Positions 38,095-47,530 of a DNA stretch of 64,000 nt are shown here, piece after piece. The position numbers and the translations under genes are program-made. Source of the stretch: Bryobacterales bacterium (lineage in GTDB: Bacteria; Acidobacteriota; Terriglobia; Bryobacterales; Bryobacteraceae); contig JADKID010000008.1 of assembly GCA_016721425.1 (NCBI GenBank), forward strand, positions 62,001 through 126,000, given 5' to 3'. The first letter of the stretch is position 1. Each line of letters starts with the position of its first letter. The notes below the pieces were generated by a model. The model was given only the letters and a program-made list of their open reading frames with translations. It had not been told where the DNA came from and ran no database searches.

Positions 38095-39612
38095 CTACAC
38101 GTTCTTCCGCCAATCGCCATCCCCGGCCGCCTTCAGGGTGATGGGATAGGCGCCGTTGGCCGCCAGCGGCTGCGCACAGGCCCAGCGAACGGGCCGGCGT
38201 ACGCCCGCCCTGGTCTCGATCTCGGCGCGGAGATGAAGCGTGCCGGCGGTGAGCTCACGCGGCAGCAGAAAGGCTGCTTGACGAAGCTTACCTCCCAAGG
38301 GGTGGCCCGCGTCCAGGCTACCCTCGGCCCTGAACTTGCCGTCCGGCGATTCCAGTATGATCCGCAATACGCCTGGCACCCCGGCCACGCCATCATTGGC
38401 AAAGGCGATCACCAGTTCCATCGTCCCATAGCGCTTCCGCTGCCACACCCACGACGGCCGCACCCGGTAGCCCATGCGGCGCTGCAGCGTGTTGAACCCC
38501 TCGGGGAACTGCTCGTGGTAGCGGGCCAGGTTATCGGCCTCGGTCCACAAAGACCAGTAGTTGGCGCCCAGATCTAGCGTGTGCAGCATCGAGTTTTCCA
38601 TCTTGTTGATGCCGGCCCCGTCGATGGGGAGATACTCTTTGCCGGTACGGTACTCGCGGAAATAGCCGTCTTCCATCACAGCGGCCAGCCACGGTGGCCG
38701 GTTGGAGAGAGCCTCAATCTGTTCCGGTTCCTCCACCAGAATGCTGTCCGAGCGCAGCCAACATCCCGAGCGTACCGCCAGATCGATCACCGCGCGGTTG
38801 CCCACATTGGTGATGTCCGGCTGCGTGTTCACCGCCAGATGACAGCGACGGAATGCCTCCAGTTGCACCTCCGTCATAGCTAGGCTGGTCTTTTCCGCAG
38901 TGACGTAATCCGGGAAGGAGCTGGGCAGGTTTCCCGTGTGACCCTCGCCCCAGAATCCGTATTGCATCAGGTCGACGAACTCGATCAGCGGATTGGCGTC
39001 GAACTCGGCTGCCAGCAAACCGGTCAGCTCGCGAAAGGCCTTCTGGAACTCCGGATGATCGTAACGCGGTTCGCGGTAGCCCTTGCCGATGGGCACCAGC
39101 GGAACGCGCCCGCTAACGAACTCCGGCATCGCCAGCTGCTTGGGCTGGAATTCGGGGTTGGAGAGCTGCACCCGGAACGCCACACGCAGTCCGTGCCGGC
39201 GGGCTGCATCAAGTGTCAGGGCCCAGATGGGGCTCAGGTCGAGCCGTCCAGGCCGTTTCTGCACGTCCCGCCAGTCGCACCGTACATACAGGACGTCCAC
39301 AAAGGGCAACTTCGCCATCTTCTCCACATGGGCTTCCAGCGTCTCGGCGCCGCGCCGCGCCGCCAGCGAAGGGCCGCTCTCCTCCCAGGTGTAGCCCACC
39401 AAACCTTGGCCAAAGTTGCGGATGGGCGCCTTCGAAGCCGTGGTGGAGGAGGTGGTGAACCAGCCATCGTCCTCCGTAATCCCGAATGGACCCTGGTTCA
39501 ACCGGTCCGTGACACGCGGTCCGGCTCCGAAATCGTAGCCATCCCATCGATGGGCCGGCACGTCCAGCGCAGGAGCCATCGCACCCAGTTTCAGCAGGTC
39601 TCTTCTCCGCAT
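38095..39612 (-). CDS. Tat-exported glycosidase-like protein (DUF4832-like)
   Basis: A 505-residue protein. The N-terminus MRRRDLLKLGAMAPAL is a probable twin-arginine signal. The body looks like a TIM barrel: DVLYVRCDWRDV, the motif YGFWGEGHTGNLP (about residues 218-230) that recalls the G-x-WGE-x-HT block of DUF4832-type proteins, and later NYWSLWTEADN. A C-terminal beta domain (about 395-490) follows. Glu in WGEGH could be a catalytic acid, but no family with proven activity is recognised. It ends 64 bases from the inverted-repeat element upstream of agaS and is divergent from the propeller operon at 39688. Confidence 0.6.
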   Translation of the reverse strand: MRRRDLLKLGAMAPALDVPAHRWDGYDFGAGPRVTDRLNQGPFGITEDDGWFTTSSTTASKAPIRNFGQGLVGYTWEESGPSLAARRGAETLEAHVEKMAKLPFVDVLYVRCDWRDVQKRPGRLDLSPIWALTLDAARRHGLRVAFRVQLSNPEFQPKQLAMPEFVSGRVPLVPIGKGYREPRYDHPEFQKAFRELTGLLAAEFDANPLIEFVDLMQYGFWGEGHTGNLPSSFPDYVTAEKTSLAMTEVQLEAFRRCHLAVNTQPDITNVGNRAVIDLAVRSGCWLRSDSILVEEPEQIEALSNRPPWLAAVMEDGYFREYRTGKEYLPIDGAGINKMENSMLHTLDLGANYWSLWTEADNLARYHEQFPEGFNTLQRRMGYRVRPSWVWQRKRYGTMELVIAFANDGVAGVPGVLRIILESPDGKFRAEGSLDAGHPLGGKLRQAAFLLPRELTAGTLHLRAEIETRAGVRRPVRWACAQPLAANGAYPITLKAAGDGDWRKNV

Positions 39613-39661
39613 CGGATCATCTCCAGTTCCTCAAATGGCAATTCTCTCCTGTATACTACTA

Positions 39662-39682
39662 CCAAAAGGAAAGTAGTCGAAA
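39662..39682 (-). promoter_or_regulatory. Operator-like element between glycosidase-like and propeller genes
   Basis: The minus strand reads TTTCG-N5-TTTC-N2-TTTGG, matching 15 of 21 positions with 38071-38091. It lies five bases before the ATG at 39688 and just after a TATACT (39652-39657) that could be the -10 for the plus-strand operon, so a bound repressor would block transcription or initiation. Confidence 0.45.
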
Positions 39683-39687
39683 GCTAC

Positions 39688-41982
39688 ATGCCAACCGAAC
39701 GAAAGCTCGCATCGATTCTCGTCGCCGCTGTCGCACTCGCGGCTCCACGTTTGGATCAGTGGCGCGTCATCGGGCCCGGCGGTGGCGGCGCCATGTACTA
39801 CCCCACAGTCAGCCCTCACGACGAGCGCATGGCGCTGGTGCGGTGCGACATGACCGGATCGTATCTGACCCTCGACGGCGGCCGGAACTGGCGCATGTTC
39901 AATCTGCGCGGGCCGGCACGGTTCTATGAATTCGACCCCAGCGACTCGAAGGTGATCTACACCTCAACCACCGGACTCTGGCGCAGCGCCGATAGCGGCC
40001 GCACCTGGAACCTGGTGCTGCCTGCGCCGGCCGCGCTCTCGAGCATCGATCTCTTTGGCGATCACGGCGACGAGCGCATGGTGGGCCGTGACGGCAGCCA
40101 ACTCACCGTGGACGCGCTGGCCATAGACCCGGCAGATTCCAAGACACTCTACGCAGCCGTGCGGAACGGCGCCCAGACATCGCTGCAGGTATCCAGCGAT
40201 TGGGGCCGCTCGTGGACCAAGCTGAGGGATCTCGACAGTGCGGCCCGCAAAATCTGGATCGACGCCAAGTCGCCGCCCACCGCGCGCACTGTCTACGTTG
40301 CCGGAAAGAACAGCGTACTGGTGCGGCGGCAAGGCTCGTGGAGCCCACAGGCGCCACCGGACGGCGTGACGAGCTTTGCCGATGTCGCAGGAGGCTTTCA
40401 GCCGGACGGCGCGTTGACCATCTACGCCACCTCGCCGGCTGGCATTCATGTTTCCGCGAACGGCGGCGCGCACTGGCAGGCGGCTGGGTTGGCCGGCAAA
40501 GCCCGCTATTCCGCCATCGCCACCGCGTTCTTTCATCCCCAGATCGCCTATGTCTCCTTTGCGGGACTCCGGGACGAGACCACCGGCCCAGGCAAGGCTG
40601 CTTTTGGCATCGCCAAGACCACGGACGGCGGTCGCACCTGGACCCCGGTCTGGAAAGAGACAGACAAGGCGGGCGCCAACATCGCCGACGCCTGGGTGAC
40701 GGAGCGTTTCGGGCCCGGATGGGGCGAGAATCCGCTGAGCATCGGAGTCGCGCCGCGCAATCCAGAGCTCTGCTACACAACCGACTATGGCCGCACTATG
40801 CGGACCAGCGACGGCGGCCGCACCTGGAACGCCGCCTACTCCCGCAAGGTGCCCGGCGGGTATGTATCAACGGGGTTGGACGTTACCACCACCTATGGCG
40901 TGCACCATGATCCATTCGACAAAAAGCGGCTCTTCATCACCTACACCGACATCGGCGTGTTCCGCAGCGAGGATGCCGGCGCGTCGTGGATTTCGTCGTC
41001 GCAAGGCATACCCGGCCGCTGGGTGAATACGACGTATTGGCTGGAGTTCGATCCGGCGGTGAAGGGCAAGGTATGGGCAGTGGCCAGCGAGGTTCATGAT
41101 CTGCCCCGCCCAAAGATGTGGCGTGGGCGGGGTGTCTCTAAATACAACGGCGGAGTCGTGGAAAGCAGCGACGGCGGCCGCAGCTGGCAGGTGCTCAGCT
41201 CCAATCTGCCACCAGGCGCGGCGACGCACATTCTCCTGGACCCGAAGAGCCCTGCCAAGAGCCGCACGCTCTACATCACCGTTTTCGGGCGTGGTGTGTT
41301 CAAGTCCACCGATGGCGGCCGAACATGGGCCTTGAAGAATCAGGGTATTGAGGGAGCCGAGCCGTTTGCGTGGCGGCTCACCCGCGATGCCAACGGCCGC
41401 CTGTGGCTCATCGTCGCCCGGCGTAGCGACGACGGCAGCGCCGGCAATCCGCAGGACGGCGCGCTGTATCGCTCCGACGACAGCGCCGAACACTGGACCC
41501 GCGTGCCGCTCCCCGCAGGCGTAAATGGGCCAAACGCCCTCACCGTGGACGTACGCGATCCGCAGCGCCTCTATCTCTCCCTGTGGGGGCGAGCCACGAA
41601 ACCGTCCAACCAATTCGGCGGCATCCTGCTCTCCACCGACAGCGGGGCGTCCTGGAAGAGCGTCCTCGATCAGGACCAGCTCATCTACGACGTCACCGCC
41701 GATCCCGCTCATCCCAATGTGCTGTATGCCTGCGGATTCTCGTCCTCCGCCTGGCGCAGCGAAGACCGCGGCCTCACCTGGCGGCGACTGGGCGGCTACA
41801 ACTTCAAATGGGGCCATCGTGTCGTGCTGGATCCGCACGACTCCGGCCGCATCTACGTCACCACTTTCGGTGGCAGTGTCTGGCATGGTCCCGCTGCGGG
41901 CGACCCTCGCGCAATCGAAGATATCGTGACACCCGAGGCAGCGCAGGCAAACCCGCGCGGCCCGACGGCGCAAAATAGATAA
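39688..41982 (+). CDS. Secreted BNR/Asp-box repeat beta-propeller (sialidase/GH74-like fold)
   Basis: From the ATG at 39688 the product is 764 residues with a signal peptide (LASILVAAVALAAP). An in-frame extension to 38938 is antisense to the glycosidase-like gene and is not real. Asp boxes repeat along the chain (LTLDGGRNWRMF, RSADSGRTWNLV, KTTDGGRTWTPV, KSTDGGRTWALK, LSTDSGASWKSV). It opens DQWRVIGPGGGGAMYYPTVS and ends GGYNFKWGHRVV, then TTFGGSVWHGPAAGDP, as its paralogues do. It is the first gene of the plus-strand operon, seven bases before the amidohydrolase. Catalytic residues are not identified. Confidence 0.85.
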   Translation: MPTERKLASILVAAVALAAPRLDQWRVIGPGGGGAMYYPTVSPHDERMALVRCDMTGSYLTLDGGRNWRMFNLRGPARFYEFDPSDSKVIYTSTTGLWRSADSGRTWNLVLPAPAALSSIDLFGDHGDERMVGRDGSQLTVDALAIDPADSKTLYAAVRNGAQTSLQVSSDWGRSWTKLRDLDSAARKIWIDAKSPPTARTVYVAGKNSVLVRRQGSWSPQAPPDGVTSFADVAGGFQPDGALTIYATSPAGIHVSANGGAHWQAAGLAGKARYSAIATAFFHPQIAYVSFAGLRDETTGPGKAAFGIAKTTDGGRTWTPVWKETDKAGANIADAWVTERFGPGWGENPLSIGVAPRNPELCYTTDYGRTMRTSDGGRTWNAAYSRKVPGGYVSTGLDVTTTYGVHHDPFDKKRLFITYTDIGVFRSEDAGASWISSSQGIPGRWVNTTYWLEFDPAVKGKVWAVASEVHDLPRPKMWRGRGVSKYNGGVVESSDGGRSWQVLSSNLPPGAATHILLDPKSPAKSRTLYITVFGRGVFKSTDGGRTWALKNQGIEGAEPFAWRLTRDANGRLWLIVARRSDDGSAGNPQDGALYRSDDSAEHWTRVPLPAGVNGPNALTVDVRDPQRLYLSLWGRATKPSNQFGGILLSTDSGASWKSVLDQDQLIYDVTADPAHPNVLYACGFSSSAWRSEDRGLTWRRLGGYNFKWGHRVVLDPHDSGRIYVTTFGGSVWHGPAAGDPRAIEDIVTPEAAQANPRGPTAQNR

Positions 41983-41989
41983 GAGACTC

Positions 41990-42847
41990 ATGATGAACCT
42001 CGGAATAGACTTCCATACCCATCCCCTCCTGGTTCGCGAAATGGTGGCTCGCCACCCCGAACTGGTGAAACCGGCTCGCGAAACCTTCTACATCGGCAAC
42101 ACATTTCAACCGATCCGGACCTTCCTGCTCGAACTCGACGAGGCAGGCCTGGACAAGGCCGTGCTGCTGCCCATCGATGCCCAGCGGACCCGCGCCGACA
42201 TGGTCTACAACAATGAGCAGGTGGCCGAGCTCTGCGCCATGGAGCCGCGCTTCATCGGCTTTGCCAGCGTGGATCCGATGCGGCCCGACGCTCCTCAGCT
42301 CCTCGAACACGCTATCAAGGTGCTAGGCCTGCGGGGACTGAAACTCGCTCCGGCCATGCAGGAGTTCTTCGCGGACGACCGCATGGCGTACCCGCTTTAC
42401 GAGAAGGCGCTGGAGCTCGGCATCCCGATCCTCTTCCACGCCGGCATGAGCTGGGAGCCCGGCAGCCGCCTCGCCTATGGCCAGCCGCTGCGCTTCGAGA
42501 ATGTCGCGGCCGATTTCCCCCAGCTCCGCATCGTGCTGGCCCATCTGGCGTGGCCCTGGGTCACGGAGGCCGTGGCGCTGGCGCTGAAGTATCCGAACGT
42601 CTACCTGGATACGTCAGCGCTCTATTTCGACAACCCGCGCGACTTCCTCACCTACGCCATGACGCATATCGTCCCGCTCACCGTCTTCGAGCGCAGCCTG
42701 CGCAACCAGATCGTGTTTGGCTCCAACTACCCGCGGGTGGAGATCAAGAACATGGCCCGCGCGGTGCGCGGCCTCGGCTTCTCCGAAGAGTGTCAGAAGC
42801 TGGTGTTTCGCGAAAACGCGCTGCGTTTGCTGGGAGGCCGGGCATGA
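41990..42847 (+). CDS. Amidohydrolase-family protein (amidohydrolase_2/COG2159 type), cytoplasmic
   Basis: A 285-residue TIM-barrel metallohydrolase without a signal peptide. DFHTH (H9, H11) is the first metal motif, LFHAGMSW and VLAHLAWPW supply later histidines. The expected FGTDYP block reads FGSNYPRVE, so the usual catalytic Asp is Asn. Members act as decarboxylases or hydrolases of ring and lactone substrates. It is linked to yjbQ by an ATGA overlap at 42844-42847 and follows the propeller gene by seven bases. A metal-dependent hydrolase or lactonase role is likely but the Asn may alter it. Confidence 0.82.
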   Translation: MMNLGIDFHTHPLLVREMVARHPELVKPARETFYIGNTFQPIRTFLLELDEAGLDKAVLLPIDAQRTRADMVYNNEQVAELCAMEPRFIGFASVDPMRPDAPQLLEHAIKVLGLRGLKLAPAMQEFFADDRMAYPLYEKALELGIPILFHAGMSWEPGSRLAYGQPLRFENVAADFPQLRIVLAHLAWPWVTEAVALALKYPNVYLDTSALYFDNPRDFLTYAMTHIVPLTVFERSLRNQIVFGSNYPRVEIKNMARAVRGLGFSEECQKLVFRENALRLLGGRA

Positions 42848-43296
42848 TCATCAAGATGGAACGGATCGAAGTGCAGTCCACCAAGGACATGGAGATGATC
42901 GACATCACCAGCCACCTGGAGCGAGTCGTCAAGGAGAGCGGGCTGCACAACGGCATCGTCCTCGCCATGACCACGCACACGTCTTCGGGCCTCATCGTCA
43001 CCGAGGGCATCGAGTGCCTGGAGCGCGATGTGGTGGCGCATCTGGACCGCCTCGCGCCCAAGGAAGCGCCGCCCGGCGCGCCCGGCTACTGGCACAACCG
43101 CTATCTCGATTTCGATGGCCGCCTCGGCTTTAACGCCGGCGACCATTTGAAGAGCATCCTCGGCGGCATCAATTGCTTCTTCGCCGTGGAAAATGGAAAG
43201 GTCGTCCGCGGCGGCCGTCAGACCGTTTACTTTGTCGAATACGACGGGCCGCTGGCGCGTACTGTGATCATTCAGGTAATGGGAGAAGGCGCATGA
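42844..43296 (+). CDS. YjbQ/UPF0047-family protein
   Basis: A 150-residue protein. The UPF0047 signature is clear: GIVLAMTTHTSSGLIVTEG, then YWHNRYLDFDGRLGFNAGDH and LKSILGG, then VVRGGRQTVYFVEYDGP. The family includes E. coli YjbQ, reported to have weak thiamine-phosphate synthase activity, but its physiological role is unclear. The ATG at 42844 overlaps the amidohydrolase stop by four bases and its own stop overlaps the next gene in the same way. A longer open frame to 42550 is a shadow of the amidohydrolase gene. Its place between two amidohydrolases suggests a metabolic enzyme in the same route. Confidence 0.88.
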   Translation: MIIKMERIEVQSTKDMEMIDITSHLERVVKESGLHNGIVLAMTTHTSSGLIVTEGIECLERDVVAHLDRLAPKEAPPGAPGYWHNRYLDFDGRLGFNAGDHLKSILGGINCFFAVENGKVVRGGRQTVYFVEYDGPLARTVIIQVMGEGA

Positions 43297-44411
43297 ATCG
43301 CAGACACTTCGCTGCCGCATTGGGCGGATTGCCCGTGCTCGCACAGGCCGTGAAAAAGGCCCCGCCACTCGACATCAAGGACTACGAGCCCAAGAGCATG
43401 CTCCATGTGGCGGAGACCAAGATAGAGAAGGCTAAGTTCCCCGTCATCGATATTCACACGCATCTCACGTGGCCGCCGCTCTCCACGCCGGCGCAGTTGC
43501 TGGAGGTGATGAACCGCCGCAACCTCCGCACGCTGGTCAACGTCACTGGAGGCTTCGGCGACACGCTAAAAACGAACGTGAAGAACTTCGACCGCACCCA
43601 TCCCGGGCGGTTCCTCACTTTCACCGAGCCCGCTTGGAAGCGCGTCAACGAACCCGGCTATGCGAAGACGCAGGCTGATCTCGTGGAGCAGGCCAAGCGC
43701 GACGGCGCCCGCGGGTTGAAGGTGCTGAAGTCCCTCGGCCTGGTAGTGCGCGATAGCGCCGGCAAACTGGTGAAGGTGGACGATCCGCGTTTCGATCCCA
43801 TGTGGGATACGTGCGGCAAACTGAACCTGCCGGTGGCAATTCACGTCTCCGATCCCGTCGCATTCTTCCAACCCATCGATCGCTACAACGAGCGCTACGA
43901 GGAGTTGGCCAATCACCCCGATTGGTCTTTCCACGGCAAGGACTATCCCAGCAACGCAGACCTGCTCGCCGCGCGCGATCGCGTCATTGCGCGCCATCCC
44001 AAAACCACGTTCGTCGTCCTGCACGTCGGCAACTTCTCCGAGGATCTCGGCCACGTGGCCCGCTCGCTCGATCGCTTCCCGAACATGCAGGTGGAGATCG
44101 GCGCGCGCGTCGGCGAGCTCGGCCGGCAGCCGCGCGCCAGCCGCAAGTTCTTCGACAAGTATCAGGACCGCATTCTCTTCGGCACCGACGCCACGCCCAA
44201 CGGCTTCAACTTCCCGCAGCAGCTCTATGGCGACGCGCTCTATCAGATCTACTTCCGGTTCCTCGAGACCGAGGACGAGTACTTCGATTACGCGCCCGCC
44301 GCCGTGCCGCCACAGGGCCGCTGGCGCATCTATGGCATCGGCCTGCCGGATCAGATTCTGCGCAAGGTCTACAACGCGAATGCGTCGCGCGTGCTGGGGT
44401 TGCCGGCATGA
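43293..44411 (+). CDS. Exported amidohydrolase-family protein (amidohydrolase_2 type)
   Basis: A 372-residue protein with a Tat-like export signal (MNRRHFAAALGGLPVLAQA). The metallohydrolase motifs are intact: IDIHTHLTW, VAIHVSDP, FVVLHVGNF and ILFGTDATPNG with the catalytic Asp. Unlike its neighbour, it should be able to hydrolyse its substrate. The start at 43293 overlaps the yjbQ stop and its stop overlaps the next start. An in-frame extension upstream to 43173 is inside yjbQ. Two different amidohydrolases in one operon, one exported and one not, suggest sequential steps on the same compound. Confidence 0.85.
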   Translation: MNRRHFAAALGGLPVLAQAVKKAPPLDIKDYEPKSMLHVAETKIEKAKFPVIDIHTHLTWPPLSTPAQLLEVMNRRNLRTLVNVTGGFGDTLKTNVKNFDRTHPGRFLTFTEPAWKRVNEPGYAKTQADLVEQAKRDGARGLKVLKSLGLVVRDSAGKLVKVDDPRFDPMWDTCGKLNLPVAIHVSDPVAFFQPIDRYNERYEELANHPDWSFHGKDYPSNADLLAARDRVIARHPKTTFVVLHVGNFSEDLGHVARSLDRFPNMQVEIGARVGELGRQPRASRKFFDKYQDRILFGTDATPNGFNFPQQLYGDALYQIYFRFLETEDEYFDYAPAAVPPQGRWRIYGIGLPDQILRKVYNANASRVLGLPA

Positions 44412-47400
44412 AACCCGCGTGGGCCGCGCTGATTCTCTTTGCCGTGGCCGCGCCCGCGCAGACCGTTCGCGTGTGGCAGGGCACGCTGCCGCTGCCGTCG
44501 TATGAGGAGGGTCAACCGGACGTCAATCCGCCGTTTGACCTCTTCGCCACCACTAAGTTCAACTACCCGTACACGTTGCGCAACAGCATCACAAACACGC
44601 GCTTAACACGCCCCTGGCGTGCAGTTTTTGTCGAAAACGAGTACCTAAAGTGCTCCATACTGCCAGATATTGGCGGGCATCTGTATAGCTGCACCGACAA
44701 GGTCAACGGCAAGGAACTCTTCTACGCCAACCCGTCCATCAAGAAGGCGCTCATCGGCTATCGCGGCGCCTGGGCCGCTTTTGGCATCGAGTTCAACTTC
44801 CCGGTCTCGCACAACTGGATGTCGATGTCACCGGTGGACTTCGCCACGCACGTCTATCCCGACGGCAGCGCCTCGGTGACTGTCGCCAATATCGACCGTC
44901 CTTACGGAATGCAGTGGCGCGTGGAGTTGCTGCTGAGGCCCGCGTCCACAGTGCTGGAACAGAAGGTCACGCTCTACAACCGCTCCGATGTTCGCCGACG
45001 CTATTACTGGTGGAGCAACGCGGGCGTTGAAGTGGAAGATGACAGCGTAATCCACTACCCGATGCGCCATAGCGCCAGCCATGGCTTCACGTTCGTCGAT
45101 ACGTGGCCGGTGAATCAGGATGGCCTCAACGTCAGCATCGTGCGCAATCACACGGCGGGGCCGGTGTCGCAGTTTGTGCACGGCAGCCGCGAGCCGTTCA
45201 TGGGCGTGTGGCATCCCAAGGCGCAGAGCGGCATCGTGCACTATGCCGAATATGGCGATCTGCCGGCGAAGAAGGTATGGTCGTTTGGCGTCGATGCGGA
45301 CGGCCTGGAATGGCGCAGGACGCTATCGGACAATAACAGCGGCTATGTGGAGGTGCAGGCCGGGCTGTTCCGCAATCAGGAGACGTTCGCGTTTCTGCAA
45401 TCGCAGGAAGTGCTGCGCTTCAGCGAGTATTGGATGCCGGTGCGCGGCATCGGCGGCATCAGCCGCGCCAACCTCCACGGCGTCGTGCATCTGGCGCGCC
45501 AGGGTGAGGTATTGCGTGTCGGACTGAACGTGAATCATGCCATCGGCGGCGCCCGCCTGCGCGTGCTGGAAGGGCAGCGCGTGTTGCTGGACGAACGCGA
45601 TAGCCTGACACCCGCCAAGACGTTTGCTCGTGAACTGAAACCTGCGCCGGCGTCGCCCGTGACGTTTGAGCTCACCGCCGCGGACGGGCAGATTCTGCTG
45701 GCGCACACGGAAGGCGAATACGATTGGACGCCCGATATCAAGCCTGGTCCGCAGCCTCGCGTGGAGCGGGAAAGCGCGCCTCTGGAAGAGGGCGAGGATC
45801 AGGAGGTCAATGGCGATCTGCGAGCCGCATGGTCCACGTATCAGGCAGCGCTGGCCCGGACCCCGGACGACTTTCTGCTGAACCGCGCGGCCGGACGCCT
45901 GGCCGTTGCGCTGAAGCGATTTGACGAAGCCGTTCCGCTGCTGCTCCGCGCACAGCGCCATGTCAGCAACGACGTGGAAGTTCACTACTATCTGGGCATC
46001 GCCTACGCGGCGCTGAACCAGCCGCGCCAGGCGCGGACGGAGTGGGAAGGCGCGCAGCGCCAGCCTGCTCTCCGCCCGGCGGCACGGCTCCAGTTGGCGC
46101 GATTGTCGGCGCGTGAGGGTCACAAGGTCGAAGCGCTGAATCTGCTCCGCGAAGCGGTTACGGCAGAGCCCCGCATGGTGCGCGCCGGCGGCTTGGAAGT
46201 GGCGCTGTTACGGACCGCAGGCCGCACGGCGGAGGCGCGCCAGCGCCTGGCGCATTGGCGCGAAGTGGATCCAACGTACGCGCTGCTGCGTGTCGAATCC
46301 GTCGCCCTCGGGCAGCCGGACGCCAGCCTCTGGACCCATCTGGCCGCGGACCCGGAACGCGTGATCGAGGTGGCTGTCGAATACATGGAATTAGGCCTCT
46401 ACCGGGACGCGCTGGCGCTGTTGGCCCGCAAGTATCCGGCGCGCGGCGAACTGGAGGCCGAGCCCGGCACGGCTCTGCCGCAGGACTATCCGCTGGTCAC
46501 TTACTACCGCGGCTACTGCCAGGAGCTTTCCGGCGGCGACGGCAAGGCCGAGTACGCCGCGGCCTCGAAGTTGTCTACGCGCTACGTCTTCCCCTACCGC
46601 GCCACCACACTGGCTGTGCTGCGGCGCGCCCTCGCGGCCAACCCCAACGATGCCACGGCCCACTTCCTGCTGGGCTCGCTACTGATGTCCGGCGGGATGG
46701 CCGATAGAGCGATCGCGGAGTGGCAAACCGCCCGTTCGCTCAACCCGCGGATTCCCGTCCTGCACCGCAACCTGGGCAGCGTCCTGCTCGTCGCCAAGCG
46801 CGATGACGCCGGCGCGCTGGAGGCGTTCCGGGAAGGGCTGGGCGTCGATGGCACCAACATCGAGCTCTACACCGGCGCCAGCCAGGCGCTCTCGCTGCTC
46901 CGTCGTCCGGCGTCAGACCGGGCCGCCATCCTCTCAGCCTATCCCAATCAAGAGGCGCTGCCGCGCGACCTCGCCTATGACCTGGCGCTGAGCCTGGCCG
47001 AGGCCGGCCGCGCCGATGACGCCCGCAACGTCTTCAAGGGCCGCTTCTTCGCTCGCGAGGAGGGCGGTACCAGCGTGCAGGACGTCTATGTGGAAGTGGA
47101 GTTGCTCAACGCGGCGGCGTTGGCCCGCTCCGGCCGCACGGCGGAGGCACGCGCCATACTCGCCGCGCTCGGCAAGCCGACGCCGGGCTTCGAGTTCACG
47201 CGCGAAGGAATGGACCGCTTCGTCCGCAGCGCGCGATTCCTCTATCTCTCCGGACAAATCCAGGCGGCTCCGGAACTCTGGAAACAGGCTGCCGCCATGC
47301 GAGGGCCCTATGCCGTACTGGCCGCTAAGGCGCTCAATGCTCCGGATTGGCGGACGCGTGCGGAGCAACTGCTGGCAGGCGAACTCCCCGGCGCCGGCCG

Positions 47401-47530
47401 CGGCCTGCTGCTGCGGGCGCTCGGCCGCGAGGCCGAAAGCGTCGAGGAGTTTCGCGCCACCCTGCGCCTGCCGGACCAGCGTCTGTCGCACTTCGTCGCG
47501 CGCCAGGCGCTCCTGCCAGGAACTCCATGA
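44408..47530 (+). CDS. Secreted DUF5107 domain protein with C-terminal TPR repeats
   Basis: A 1040-residue protein with a signal peptide (AWAALILFAVAAPAQ). The N-terminal part (about residues 30-370) is a DUF5107, galactose-mutarotase-like beta-sandwich: NEYLKCSILPDIGGHLYS, FGIEFNFPVSHNW, WWSNAGVEVEDDSVIHYP. Such domains bind carbohydrates. Residues of about 440-1000 are TPR repeats, for example VEVHYYLGIAYAALNQPRQA and ATAHFLLGSLLMSGGMADRA. The enzyme role, if any, is unknown; a glycan-binding scaffold is plausible. ATGA overlaps join it to both neighbours. Confidence 0.85.
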   Translation: MKPAWAALILFAVAAPAQTVRVWQGTLPLPSYEEGQPDVNPPFDLFATTKFNYPYTLRNSITNTRLTRPWRAVFVENEYLKCSILPDIGGHLYSCTDKVNGKELFYANPSIKKALIGYRGAWAAFGIEFNFPVSHNWMSMSPVDFATHVYPDGSASVTVANIDRPYGMQWRVELLLRPASTVLEQKVTLYNRSDVRRRYYWWSNAGVEVEDDSVIHYPMRHSASHGFTFVDTWPVNQDGLNVSIVRNHTAGPVSQFVHGSREPFMGVWHPKAQSGIVHYAEYGDLPAKKVWSFGVDADGLEWRRTLSDNNSGYVEVQAGLFRNQETFAFLQSQEVLRFSEYWMPVRGIGGISRANLHGVVHLARQGEVLRVGLNVNHAIGGARLRVLEGQRVLLDERDSLTPAKTFARELKPAPASPVTFELTAADGQILLAHTEGEYDWTPDIKPGPQPRVERESAPLEEGEDQEVNGDLRAAWSTYQAALARTPDDFLLNRAAGRLAVALKRFDEAVPLLLRAQRHVSNDVEVHYYLGIAYAALNQPRQARTEWEGAQRQPALRPAARLQLARLSAREGHKVEALNLLREAVTAEPRMVRAGGLEVALLRTAGRTAEARQRLAHWREVDPTYALLRVESVALGQPDASLWTHLAADPERVIEVAVEYMELGLYRDALALLARKYPARGELEAEPGTALPQDYPLVTYYRGYCQELSGGDGKAEYAAASKLSTRYVFPYRATTLAVLRRALAANPNDATAHFLLGSLLMSGGMADRAIAEWQTARSLNPRIPVLHRNLGSVLLVAKRDDAGALEAFREGLGVDGTNIELYTGASQALSLLRRPASDRAAILSAYPNQEALPRDLAYDLALSLAEAGRADDARNVFKGRFFAREEGGTSVQDVYVEVELLNAAALARSGRTAEARAILAALGKPTPGFEFTREGMDRFVRSARFLYLSGQIQAAPELWKQAAAMRGPYAVLAAKALNAPDWRTRAEQLLAGELPGAGRGLLLRALGREAESVEEFRATLRLPDQRLSHFVARQALLPGTP

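Noticed and set aside
38938..39687. 250-codon N-terminal extension of the propeller protein
   Set aside because: It is antisense to the glycosidase-like gene; the signal peptide begins at the ATG at 39688.
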